64,000 nt of DNA from DASXAI01 sp963728985 (lineage in GTDB: Bacteria; Actinomycetota; Acidimicrobiia; Acidimicrobiales; Ilumatobacteraceae). Where the stretch lies: NCBI GenBank assembly GCA_963728985.1, contig CAVSME010000003.1, forward strand, positions 1,240,001 through 1,304,000, in the 5' to 3' direction. The translations under genes and the position numbers were made by a program. Shown in pieces: positions 8,074 to 16,382 of this stretch. The notes below the pieces were generated by a model that was not told where the DNA came from, did not search any database, and saw nothing but the letters and a program-made list of their open reading frames with translations. Numbering within the stretch: the stretch's first letter is position 1; the number at the start of each line of letters is the position of its first letter.

Positions 8074-9456
8074 TCAGCTCGGAACGATGTTGTTGTTGAG
8101 CCGGAAGAAGTTGTCCGGGTCGTACTTCTGCTTCAGGCTGACGAGCCGCTGGTAGTTCGGTCCGTAGGCCTGGGCTACGCGGCCCTTGTCATCGGCATCG
8201 AGGTGGTTCACGTACACGCCGGTGCTGTGAGGGGCGAGGTCGTCCCACAGCGAGCGGGCCCAGGCCACGCCGGCCGGTGCCTGGTCCGGCTCCATCCATT
8301 GGGCGATCGCGTCGAAGTCCCACGACGGTGAGCGATGGGGGAAGGCCGTGTCCTCCACACCGACTCGCGTGGCGGCGCCGTGCTGATGGAAAAACAGCTC
8401 GACCGAGAGGGGCGTCGGCTTGGTGTCGCCGGCATCCGCGACGGTGGCAATAAGGGCATCGGGGAGGTCGTGGAAGTAGCCGGACTTCCAGTAACGCGGC
8501 AAGCCTGGCGGCACGCCGTCATCGAGCATCGCCTGGAGGGCGACGTACGGGATCGGCCCAGCGAGATCGACCACGGGACCGAGGGCCCGCACCGGCGCCA
8601 ACGCCGCTTCGGCGCCGTCGAGCGGCCCGAACCAGCCCGTCACGATCGCGACCAACGGCTGGAAGTCCTCGGGACTCGGGATCAGACCGGCGAACAAGGA
8701 CAGCTCGTCGGGCAGGTCGCGGCAGAGCTCCGCGTAGGCCGTAAGGATCTCGCGTGCCTGCGCCGCCGGCCACAGGATGGGGCCACCGTAGACCATCGGG
8801 CCGACGGGATGCAGTTGGAGTTCGAACTCCACCGCGACACCGAAGTTGCCGCCACCACCGCGCAGCGCCCAGAACAGGTCGGGATGCTCTCGCTCGCTGA
8901 CACGGAGGTACTCCCCGGTCGCCGTCACCAGATCGACCGAGACGAGGTTGTCGCAGGTCAGTCCGTGCAGCGACCCGAGCCAACCGATCCCGCCGCCCAA
9001 CGTGAGACCGCCGACGCCGGTGTGTGACACGGTGCCACCTGTCGTGGCCAGACCGAACGCTTGCGTCTCCTTGTCGACGTCGGACCACAGACACCCGCCA
9101 CCCACCCGCACGGTGGCCAGGTCCGGGCTGACATGCACCGCCCGCATCGCCGACAGGTCGATCATCAACGCCCCGTCGGCGACGGCCTTCCCGGCCACGT
9201 TGTGACCGCCGCCCCGAACGGACACCAGCAGATCGTGCTCGCGGGCAAAGCGCACGGATGCCGCGACATCGGCCGATCCCGCGCACTGGACGATGGCGCC
9301 CGGCCGGCGATCGATCATGGCGTTCCAGACGGAACGTTGGATGTCGTAGCCGTCATCGGCAGACGTGAGAACTCGTCCTCGCACGGTTGAGCTGAAGGCG
9401 GCGAATGCGGCCTCATCGATCGAAGTGCTGCCACCCTGGAATGTCGCGAAGTCCAT
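8074..9456 (-). CDS. FAD-linked oxidase (BBE-like, PCMH-type flavoprotein)
   Basis: This 460-residue flavin oxidoreductase resembles berberine-bridge and oligosaccharide oxidases. The FAD domain shows VSVRGGGHNVAGKAV, whose His should carry the covalent 8-alpha flavin link. In TTGGTVSHTGVGGLTLGGG, the position that is Cys in bicovalent enzymes is not Cys, so a single covalent bond is predicted. The C-terminal BBE motif is YDPDNFFRLNNNI. No signal peptide is seen. The gene diverges from the CoA-transferase at 9580, and the shared spacer has repeated ACGGGTGT-type half-sites. Substrate unknown. Confidence 0.9.
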   Translation of the reverse strand: MDFATFQGGSTSIDEAAFAAFSSTVRGRVLTSADDGYDIQRSVWNAMIDRRPGAIVQCAGSADVAASVRFAREHDLLVSVRGGGHNVAGKAVADGALMIDLSAMRAVHVSPDLATVRVGGGCLWSDVDKETQAFGLATTGGTVSHTGVGGLTLGGGIGWLGSLHGLTCDNLVSVDLVTATGEYLRVSEREHPDLFWALRGGGGNFGVAVEFELQLHPVGPMVYGGPILWPAAQAREILTAYAELCRDLPDELSLFAGLIPSPEDFQPLVAIVTGWFGPLDGAEAALAPVRALGPVVDLAGPIPYVALQAMLDDGVPPGLPRYWKSGYFHDLPDALIATVADAGDTKPTPLSVELFFHQHGAATRVGVEDTAFPHRSPSWDFDAIAQWMEPDQAPAGVAWARSLWDDLAPHSTGVYVNHLDADDKGRVAQAYGPNYQRLVSLKQKYDPDNFFRLNNNIVPS

Positions 9457-9488
9457 GCGAACCCTCCCGGTCAGGAAGGCGCAAACCT

Positions 9489-9528
9489 ACACCCGTCCAA
9501 ACGGTGTATCGGCCCGCTCAACGGGTGT
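9489..9528. promoter_or_regulatory. Repeated half-sites between divergent genes (possible operator)
   Basis: ACACCCGT (9489-9496), ACGGTGT (9501-9507) and ACGGGTGT (9521-9528) form overlapping inverted repeats in the 123-base spacer between the flavin oxidase and the CoA-transferase. The outer pair is a perfect 8-bp dyad. This arrangement fits a regulator binding both divergent promoters, but no regulator gene lies next to it. Confidence 0.35.
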
Positions 9529-9579
9529 CACGCCCGGCCGATGCCTTAGGCTGCGCGCTGGCTCAGAAGGAGGTCGGTC

Positions 9580-10761
9580 ATGGGGGTGCTCGACGGGACG
9601 CGCGTGGTCGATTTCGGGCGGTACATCGCCGGCCCGTACTGCGGAGCGCTGCTCGGTGACCTCGGCGCGGAAGTGATCCGCGTCGAACGGGTCGAGGGTG
9701 GCGAGGACCGGTGGATCACGCCGGTCACCTCCGACGGCGTCGGCGCCATGTACTTGCAGTGCAACCGGGGCAAGCGGGGCATGACGCTCGACGTGTCCAC
9801 GCCCGACGGCCGTGAGGTCGCGGCGCGCCTCATCGGCACGGCCGATGTCGTGATCGCCAACCTCCCCGGCGAGACGCTCAAGAGCATGGGCCTCGACTAC
9901 GAGACGCTGCGGGCACTCAAGCCCGACATCATCCTCACCACCGTGAACGCCTGGGGATCGGGCGGCGAGTGGAGCCACAAGGTCGGCTTCGACGGACTGG
10001 CGCAGGCGGCCTCGGGCAACCTCTACCTCTCCGGCCCCGAAGGCCAGCCGTCGCGCGCCGCCGTCCCCTACGTCGACTTCTCGACGGCGACCATCGCGGC
10101 GCTGTCGACGCTGGCCGCCTTGATGCACCGCCGCCAGACGGGTGAAGGCCAGTTGATCGAAGCGGCGCTCTTGCGCACCGCCGTGACCTGGAACAGCCCG
10201 AACCTGATCGAGCAGGCGATGCTGGGCGTGCACCGTGTCTCCACCCACAACCGGGGCCAGACCGCCGGGCCTGCCGACGTCCATCGCACCCGTGACGGTT
10301 GGGTGATGTGCCTCGTCCTTGGCTCCTACCAGTTCAAGCGGTGGACCCAGATGATCGGCCGGCCCGATCTGCTCGACGACGAGCGGTTCAAGGACGACCT
10401 CGGACGGGGTGACAACGGGGAGGCGTTGTCCGCCTACATGGGGGCCTGGTGTGCCGACCGCACCACCGACGAGTGCCTTGCCGAGATGGACCGCAACAAG
10501 GTGCCCGGCGGTCCCGTGCTATCGCCCCAGCAGCTGCTCGACCTGCCCCACGTCCGCCAGATCGGCGTGCTCCAGGACGTCGACTACCCGACGGCGACCA
10601 CGACGCCACCGTTGGCGCGGTTCCCCGCGGTGCTGTCGGCCTCGCCCGGCACGATCCACTCCCGGGCGCCGCAGCTCGGCGAGCACACCGACGAGATCCT
10701 CGGTGCGCTCGGCTACGACGATGCCGCCATCAGCCGCCTCCGCGGCGCTGGGGTGGTGTGA
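9580..10761 (+). CDS. Class III CoA-transferase (CaiB/BaiF family)
   Basis: This 393-residue enzyme moves CoA between carboxylic acids. The family start is clear (LDGTRVVDFGRYIAGPYCGALLGDLGAEVIRVE). The catalytic Asp should be the one in VPYVDFSTA, and the C-terminal half has the usual GPVLSPQQLLDLPHV... segment. The start ATG has AGAAGGAGG upstream with good spacing. It is the first gene of a plus-strand run with a crotonase-like protein, a cyclase-family protein and a small flavoprotein-like protein, so a catabolic role on a CoA-activated acid is likely. The acid itself cannot be deduced. Confidence 0.9.
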   Translation: MGVLDGTRVVDFGRYIAGPYCGALLGDLGAEVIRVERVEGGEDRWITPVTSDGVGAMYLQCNRGKRGMTLDVSTPDGREVAARLIGTADVVIANLPGETLKSMGLDYETLRALKPDIILTTVNAWGSGGEWSHKVGFDGLAQAASGNLYLSGPEGQPSRAAVPYVDFSTATIAALSTLAALMHRRQTGEGQLIEAALLRTAVTWNSPNLIEQAMLGVHRVSTHNRGQTAGPADVHRTRDGWVMCLVLGSYQFKRWTQMIGRPDLLDDERFKDDLGRGDNGEALSAYMGAWCADRTTDECLAEMDRNKVPGGPVLSPQQLLDLPHVRQIGVLQDVDYPTATTTPPLARFPAVLSASPGTIHSRAPQLGEHTDEILGALGYDDAAISRLRGAGVV

Positions 10762-10771
10762 CCCACCCGAC

Positions 10772-11572
10772 ATGGCCGAGACCGTCCTGTACGAGGTGGC
10801 CGATCGCGTCGCCACGGTGACCCTGAACCGGCCCGAGAAGCTCAACGCCATCACAGGTCAGCTCCAGCGCGAGCTGCTCGACGCGCTCACCGACGCCGCC
10901 GACGACCCGAGCGTGCACGTCGCCATCGTGCGCGGCGCCGGGCGGGCGTTCTCCGCCGGGTACGACGTGACCGTCGGCGGGACGGCAGGAGGAGGCGTGC
11001 CCGCCGACCGGGCCAGCCTCGAGCGCATCAACCAGGGGTGGCTCCGCATCTGGGACCTCCCGCTGCCGGTCATCGCCCAGGTGCACGGCTTCTGCCTGGC
11101 CGGCGGGACGCAGCTGGCGGCCATCTGCGACGTGACGTTCGTGGCCGACGACGCCCGCATCGGCACACCGCAGCTCCCTCTCGGCGCCGGCTACGTCGCC
11201 TCGTTCTGGGCGTGGTTCGTGGGTCCGAAGAAGGCCAAGGAGGTCTTCTTCCCGACCGGTGCCGTCCTCGACGCCGCCGAGGTCGTGGCCATGGGCCTGT
11301 TCAACCGGGCCGTACCCGCCGATCGCCTCGACGGAGAGGTGGCGGCCTATGCCCGTGCCGTCGCGCAGACGCCCAAGGACCTGCTCGGCCTGCAGAAGCT
11401 CGCCATCAACCGGACCCAGGAAGCGCAGGGCTTCCGGCAGGCGCTGCTGCAAGGGACGGAGATCGACGCCATCGCCCACGCATCGCCGTCGGTCAGGAGC
11501 GTCAACCGCTACATCGGCGAGCACGGCCTCCAAGAGGCGTTGGCCGCCTTCCGGCGCGGCGAGTTGCCCTGA
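10772..11572 (+). CDS. Crotonase-fold (enoyl-CoA hydratase-like) protein lacking both catalytic Glu
   Basis: This 266-residue protein has the crotonase fold. The N-terminal TVTLNRPEKLNAI and the CoA/oxyanion segment AGRAFSAGYD are intact. The second oxyanion segment reads CLAGGTQLAAICD. In enoyl-CoA hydratase the two catalytic Glu lie 20 residues apart in the GGGCELA and PEI motifs. Here both positions are Gln (Gln114 in GGTQLA and Gln134 in TPQL), also 20 apart. A normal hydratase reaction is therefore unlikely; an isomerase, hydrolase, decarboxylase or binding role is possible. The gene starts 10 bases after the CoA-transferase stop, so it is in the same operon. Confidence 0.85.
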   Translation: MAETVLYEVADRVATVTLNRPEKLNAITGQLQRELLDALTDAADDPSVHVAIVRGAGRAFSAGYDVTVGGTAGGGVPADRASLERINQGWLRIWDLPLPVIAQVHGFCLAGGTQLAAICDVTFVADDARIGTPQLPLGAGYVASFWAWFVGPKKAKEVFFPTGAVLDAAEVVAMGLFNRAVPADRLDGEVAAYARAVAQTPKDLLGLQKLAINRTQEAQGFRQALLQGTEIDAIAHASPSVRSVNRYIGEHGLQEALAAFRRGELP

Positions 11573-11633
11573 GCGGGTTGCCTCTGTCGCGATCGCGTCG
11601 GGCATGATGGGCCCGATCTAGGGGAGGAACACG

Positions 11634-12590
11634 ATGCCGACGGCGCCGTCCGAAGACGAAGTCCTGACGTGGTTCGACCAGCTGTCCAACTGGAACCGGT
11701 GGGGCGACGATGACCGCCTCGGCACGCTGAACCACATCACGCCGGCCAAGCGCGTCGCCGCCGCCGGGCTCGTGCGCGAAGGCGTGTCCGTCTCGTGCAG
11801 CTGGGACATCCGCACCGGCCCCCAGCCTGGCGCCACGGTGGAGAACCAGCGCTACATGCTGTCGACCGGGCTGGGCCTGGCCGACGAAGGTCGCAAAGGG
11901 CTCCTCGGCGGCGGCCGCGCCGGCGGTGCGCAGGAGTTCATCGGCATGGTGTTCCACGGCCTCGACGTCACCCACCTCGACTCGCTGGCCCACATCTTCT
12001 GGGACGGCAAGCTGTACGGAGGCGCGCCGGCGTCGCTCGTGTCCGACCGCCAGGGTGCGCTGATGCACGACGTGCTGGCCGTCTCTCAGGGCGTCACCAC
12101 GCGCGGCGTCCTGCTCGACATCGCCCGGCTGCGCGGCGTCGACGTGCTCGCCGCCGACGACCACGTCTACCCGGAGGACCTCGAAGCGGCGGAACAGGCC
12201 GCCGGCGTCACCGTCGAGCCCGGCGACGTCGTCTTGATGCGCACTGGTGAGAGCGGCGCCCGCCGGGGCGCGAGGCGCGACTACAACGCCAACAAGCCGC
12301 GCTCGGGCTTCCAAGCGGCGTGCCTGCCGTGGCTGCACGACCGGGGCGTGGCGATGCTCGGGTCCGACGTGGCTCAGGACCCGACACCGACCGGCTACCG
12401 CACGGTCAACATGCCGATCCACATGGTCGGCATCGTCGCGATGGGTCTGTGGCTGATCGACAACTGCCAGCTCGAGGATCTGGCCGACACGTGCGCCCGG
12501 CTCGGCCGGTGGGAGTTCCAGTTCGCACTGGCCCCCATTCGCTTCCAGGGGGTGACCGGCAGTCCCGTCAACCCGCTCGCCGTGTTCTGA
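11634..12590 (+). CDS. Cyclase / kynurenine-formamidase-like metal hydrolase
   Basis: This 318-residue protein belongs to the putative cyclase family (kynurenine formamidase type, PF04199). The metal-binding motif is visible as HGLDVTHLDSLAHIFW, with His, Asp and His as likely ligands. An N-terminal WGDDDRLGTLNHITP stretch is common in the actinobacterial branch. The family hydrolyses amides or lactones. The start ATG is preceded by AGGGGAGGA. It follows the crotonase-like gene by 61 bases and its stop overlaps the next start, so it is part of the same operon and probably acts on a ring-opened intermediate. That last point is inference. Confidence 0.88.
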   Translation: MPTAPSEDEVLTWFDQLSNWNRWGDDDRLGTLNHITPAKRVAAAGLVREGVSVSCSWDIRTGPQPGATVENQRYMLSTGLGLADEGRKGLLGGGRAGGAQEFIGMVFHGLDVTHLDSLAHIFWDGKLYGGAPASLVSDRQGALMHDVLAVSQGVTTRGVLLDIARLRGVDVLAADDHVYPEDLEAAEQAAGVTVEPGDVVLMRTGESGARRGARRDYNANKPRSGFQAACLPWLHDRGVAMLGSDVAQDPTPTGYRTVNMPIHMVGIVAMGLWLIDNCQLEDLADTCARLGRWEFQFALAPIRFQGVTGSPVNPLAVF

Positions 12591-13075
12591 TGCTGATCGA
12601 CACCCCGCTGCTCGTCGTCGGGCGCGGTCCGGGCGCTCTGGTGGTGGCCAAGGTGGCCGCGGCGTACGGGTTGGCGTGCATGCTCGTGGGCCACGACGTG
12701 GTCGGCGACGACAGCCCGGTATCGCTCGGCGCCGCCGCGTACGGCGCGCTCGAGCGCCACGGCCTCCTCGACGTGCTCCGGCCCTACCTCGAGGCGGGCG
12801 ATCCGGTCGCCATCACGCCGCGTGCGTTCGAGGACGTGATCAAACACCATTGCGTGGCCGACCTGAACGTGACGGTCTACGACCAGATGGATGTGGTCGA
12901 GCGCGTCCCCGCCGGGCGGGGCGTGCGGGGCGTGCTCACCGATGGGACCAGCCGCTGGGACATCAGCGCGGACGTCTTCGTCGACGGCACCGGGCTGCCG
13001 AGCGCGCTGCCCGCCGCCATCACCGCCGGCGCCGCCGCCGCCCTCGACGCGCTGAACGCTCGGAACCCCGCCTAA
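12590..13075 (+). CDS. Small Rossmann-fold flavoprotein-like protein
   Basis: This 161-residue protein begins with a dinucleotide-binding motif (PLLVVGRGPGALVVAKVAAAYG) like that of FAD- or NAD-dependent oxidoreductases. It ends with VFVDGTGLPSALPAAITAGAAAA, which resembles the C-terminal FAD-contact segment. The usual substrate and cap domains are missing, so it is much shorter than the ~380-residue family. The start ATG overlaps the stop of the cyclase gene (TGATG). The 3' end overlaps the convergent NHL protein gene by 4 bases. It may be a trimmed flavin-binding partner or an evolutionary remnant that is still open; function unknown. Confidence 0.7.
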   Translation: MLIDTPLLVVGRGPGALVVAKVAAAYGLACMLVGHDVVGDDSPVSLGAAAYGALERHGLLDVLRPYLEAGDPVAITPRAFEDVIKHHCVADLNVTVYDQMDVVERVPAGRGVRGVLTDGTSRWDISADVFVDGTGLPSALPAAITAGAAAALDALNARNPA

Positions 13076-16000
13076 CGCGTGTACCACCCGGTGACATCAC
13101 AGATCAGGTGCGTGCCGGTCTGGGTGAACAGCGTCAGCGTGTGGTCGGAGCCGAGCGTGACCTGGGCGGCATTGGCAATCGTCTGACCGGGGCGCTCGAC
13201 GTTCAGGTTGCTCGACGAACCGAACGATGCCCCATTTGTCGGTACCGCCTGGACGAAGCCGGGTGCGGCCGCTTCAGTTGCCGTCAGGTTGGTGACGAGC
13301 GCCGATGCGAGCAGCACATCGATGACCGCCAGCTGGCCCGCATCTTGACTCGGATCCACGACCACCGCGCCGCCAGGACCCGGTCGATCGGCGCCACGCG
13401 TGTCGAGCAATCGGGTCGGCGGCGCGGCCACGAAGAGGCCCGATACCGACGGCACTGCACTCGTGTCGGTGTAGTAGCCCGTGATGTCGACGACGAGCTG
13501 GCCGCCGGCGTGGGTGAACAACGTGACCGAGCCGTCGCTACCGACAGGGACGATGACCATGTTGGCGACGGTCTGGCCCGCGTGCGAGGCGTTGAGGTTC
13601 GAGCTGGCCCCGACCGCCGTCGGGCCACCTGTCGGGATGACCTGGACGAAGCCGGGGCGGTCGGCCTCGGTCAGGGTGACGTTCATGGCCACGGCGCCCA
13701 CCCCACTGGCGGGCACGCCGCCCGCTCCCAGTACGGGCAACTGCACCGAGTCCCCCGCCACCAGCCGTCCGCTCTCACGGGTGTCGAGCACCCTGGTGGG
13801 CGCCAGCGCCGCGTACCGACCTTCGGACACGGCACTGGTGGTCCGCTGGAAGTAGCCCAGGAGGTCGACGACGAAATCGCCGCCGCCCTGCGTGAAGAGC
13901 GAGATGGTGTTGGCGTCCCCGATCGGGACCACTGCCATGTTCGGCACGGTCTGATCGGCCGCTTCCACGTTCAGCGTCGAGCTGCTGGCGATGGTGGCCC
14001 GGCCAGTCGGGAACGCCTGCACGAAGCCTGGCGCCAGGGTGTTCGTGATGGTGAGGTTGATGACAGCCGCAGTGGCACCCTCCGGAACCGCACCGCTCAG
14101 GCTCAGGTCCACCGTGGTGTTCCCCGACAGTGGGGGCCCGCCGATGGCGCGGGTATCGAGGAGTCGAACGGGCGGCACCGAGACCAACGCCGACACTCGG
14201 TCTCCCACCGGGCCGAGCACCGTGTCGATCGACGGCGCCACCCGGACGATGGCATCGAGGCCGACGTCGAGCACGTAGACGTAGCCCTTCGAGTCGATCG
14301 CCACGCTCGTCGGCCCCACGAAGACGGGCCCTTGTGCCGGACCGCGCTCGACGCGTCCTTCATACGTACCGTCGCCGGCGACGGTGCCGATCGTGCCGAC
14401 CGGCGAGATCTTCCGCAGCCGCGACCCGAAGAAGTCGGCCACGAACACCGAACCGTCGGGTGCCGAGGCGACACCGGTGGGCCCGGCCAAGGTGGCGCCA
14501 GCAGCGGGACCGCCGTCACCGGACGCACCCTTCTGCCCGGTGCCGGCAAACCGGTGGATGCGGCCGCCTTGATCGACCCGGCGGACCCACGCGCCCGCTG
14601 TCTCGGCCATGAGCAGGGACCCGTCCGGAGCAACGGCCAGTCCTCGCGGCTTGAAGAGCGACACGGCGGTCGCCGGATCGCCATCGGCTCCCGCACAGGC
14701 GTCCGTCGTGCTGCCGCACGGCGCCCCGTTCCCGGCGACGAGGAGCGACGACCACACTCCCGCCGCCTTGCGCAGGCGATAGACCTGATCTTCCGTGCCG
14801 ACGAAGACGTCGCCGTTGTTGGCGACGGCCACCGGCGACAGAGTTGCCGCCACCGGGCCGATGACTACCGCGAGGTCGACCGACTCGAACGTCCCGTCGA
14901 GGTGCGCGATGTCCAGGAACCGGAAGCCGGTCACGAACGACGTCCGATACACGGTCCCGTCCGCGCCGACGGCAACGCCGAGGCTGCCGCCGCCCGACTG
15001 GACGGCCGAACCATCCTGATCGAACCGCACGCCGGGTTGGGCGCCGAGGTCGCGGAAGGCCCCGTAGGCAAGGACGCCATCGTTGCGGTCGACGGCGATG
15101 CCATGGACGTACAGCGCCCGGGGGTCGGCCGGGATGACCGGGCGAGCGAGGTAGGACGGATCCTGGATCACGGCCGGGTGCCCCGCCACCACCTCGATCG
15201 TTCCGTTCTGGACCCGGCCGATCTCCGTGACGAACTTCGGATAGCTGGTGAGCACGACGACGTTGCCGTTCGCGGGCGAGACGTCCAGCGCCGTTCCCGG
15301 TTGAAGAGTGTCGGGGTAGGCCGCCACCTTCTGGATCTGGCCCGACTGGTCGACACGGCGGACCGATCGGTCACCGGCATCGGACGAGGAGATGTACAGC
15401 ACCCCGGCGTCGTCGGCCGCGAGGCCGAACGAGGAACCAAGCCCCGCCATGCGCGCCGGTCCACCGTCACCCGAGATGGCCGTCGTGCCGTTCCCGGCAA
15501 CGGCGACTGCGCGGCCGGCTTGATCGATCAGCACGATCCGGTGCGAGTTCGGATCGGCGAGGAAGACGTTCCCGGAGGCGTCGGCCGTGAAATCGAAGAA
15601 CGACCCGAAGGAGACGCCCCGCGCGTTCAGGCCGTCGTCAGCCGGGCTGTACCCCGATGGCGCGGCGACGCCATTGCCGGCGATGTGGGCGATCGAGCCG
15701 TCCGGTCGCAGGACGCCGAGCCGCGGCGGGCCACCGGCGGAGAACCCGATGTAGAAGTTGCCGTCCGGCGCGGCGACGAGGCTGTTCACCACGCACGGCA
15801 GGGCCTCGCCGACCGCCAGGTTGAACGACGGGCACCGGTCGTGGGCCAGCACGGCAATGGTGTCGACACGGTTGGTGGCGGCGTCGATCCGACGGACCCG
15901 GAACTGGTTCACCGTGTTGAGGTTCTCGACGACCAGGACGTTGCCACCGGCATCGACGTCGATCTGGACGATGTGACCGAAGCCGGCCGAGCGCGCGTCG

Positions 16001-16356
16001 GACCCGTCGCCATAGTCGGCTTCGATGCCCGTACCGCCGAGGCGATGGACGATGCGATCCAGGCCGAAGCGGAACACCTGCTCGCCTACCGCGAAGACGA
16101 CCGAACCGTCGCTGGCGGCGGCGGACTGCACGAAGCTCGTGATGCCGAGCTGCATGAGGTCGACGTTGAGGGCGTCAGCCCCCTCGATGCGAACGCCGGC
16201 GAAGCGTTCGATCCAACCGAGCGGGAGCGACGCCCGCGCGTCGGCCGAGGCGCTCGCGGCAGGCAGCGTCGCGACCCCGACGGCGGCCAGGATGAAGGCG
16301 ACGGCGCCGCGGGCGGCCGGCCGGTGGGCCGCCCGGCCGATGCCACGCCAGCTCAT
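13072..16356 (-). CDS. Exported NHL-propeller protein with three C-terminal 'DTR' domains
   Basis: This 1094-residue exported protein has an N-terminal signal peptide (AAHRPAARGAVAFILAAVGVATLPAASASA). Residues ~40-720 hold NHL/beta-propeller repeats, seen as recurring 'GxxxVxVADxxNxRIxxID' patterns such as VFLADPNSHRIVLIDQAG, plus 'IAGNGVAA' and 'SGDGGPA' loops. The C-terminus has three copies of a ~125-residue beta-rich domain at about 722-842, 843-970 and 971-1094. Each runs from (R)LLDTR through PGFVQxxPTG, SSxLNV and GQTVxNM to LFTxxGxxxVVDxxGYF. The start is ATG 16356, 27 bases after the amidohydrolase stop. The same domain occurs in two other exported proteins in this window. A role in the envelope or surface binding is inferred; no enzyme motif is visible. 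Confidence 0.85.
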   Translation of the reverse strand: MSWRGIGRAAHRPAARGAVAFILAAVGVATLPAASASADARASLPLGWIERFAGVRIEGADALNVDLMQLGITSFVQSAAASDGSVVFAVGEQVFRFGLDRIVHRLGGTGIEADYGDGSDARSAGFGHIVQIDVDAGGNVLVVENLNTVNQFRVRRIDAATNRVDTIAVLAHDRCPSFNLAVGEALPCVVNSLVAAPDGNFYIGFSAGGPPRLGVLRPDGSIAHIAGNGVAAPSGYSPADDGLNARGVSFGSFFDFTADASGNVFLADPNSHRIVLIDQAGRAVAVAGNGTTAISGDGGPARMAGLGSSFGLAADDAGVLYISSSDAGDRSVRRVDQSGQIQKVAAYPDTLQPGTALDVSPANGNVVVLTSYPKFVTEIGRVQNGTIEVVAGHPAVIQDPSYLARPVIPADPRALYVHGIAVDRNDGVLAYGAFRDLGAQPGVRFDQDGSAVQSGGGSLGVAVGADGTVYRTSFVTGFRFLDIAHLDGTFESVDLAVVIGPVAATLSPVAVANNGDVFVGTEDQVYRLRKAAGVWSSLLVAGNGAPCGSTTDACAGADGDPATAVSLFKPRGLAVAPDGSLLMAETAGAWVRRVDQGGRIHRFAGTGQKGASGDGGPAAGATLAGPTGVASAPDGSVFVADFFGSRLRKISPVGTIGTVAGDGTYEGRVERGPAQGPVFVGPTSVAIDSKGYVYVLDVGLDAIVRVAPSIDTVLGPVGDRVSALVSVPPVRLLDTRAIGGPPLSGNTTVDLSLSGAVPEGATAAVINLTITNTLAPGFVQAFPTGRATIASSSTLNVEAADQTVPNMAVVPIGDANTISLFTQGGGDFVVDLLGYFQRTTSAVSEGRYAALAPTRVLDTRESGRLVAGDSVQLPVLGAGGVPASGVGAVAMNVTLTEADRPGFVQVIPTGGPTAVGASSNLNASHAGQTVANMVIVPVGSDGSVTLFTHAGGQLVVDITGYYTDTSAVPSVSGLFVAAPPTRLLDTRGADRPGPGGAVVVDPSQDAGQLAVIDVLLASALVTNLTATEAAAPGFVQAVPTNGASFGSSSNLNVERPGQTIANAAQVTLGSDHTLTLFTQTGTHLICDVTGWYTR
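13075..14193 (-). repeat. Three tandem copies of the 'DTR...GYF' domain coding repeat
   Basis: The copies lie at 13831-14193, 13447-13830 and 13075-13446 (121, 128 and 124 codons). They are diverged at DNA level but share the same order of protein motifs, so they arose by old duplication rather than recent copying. Confidence 0.8.
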
Positions 16357-16382
16357 GCGCGTACCGCGGCGGGAGGGACGAG

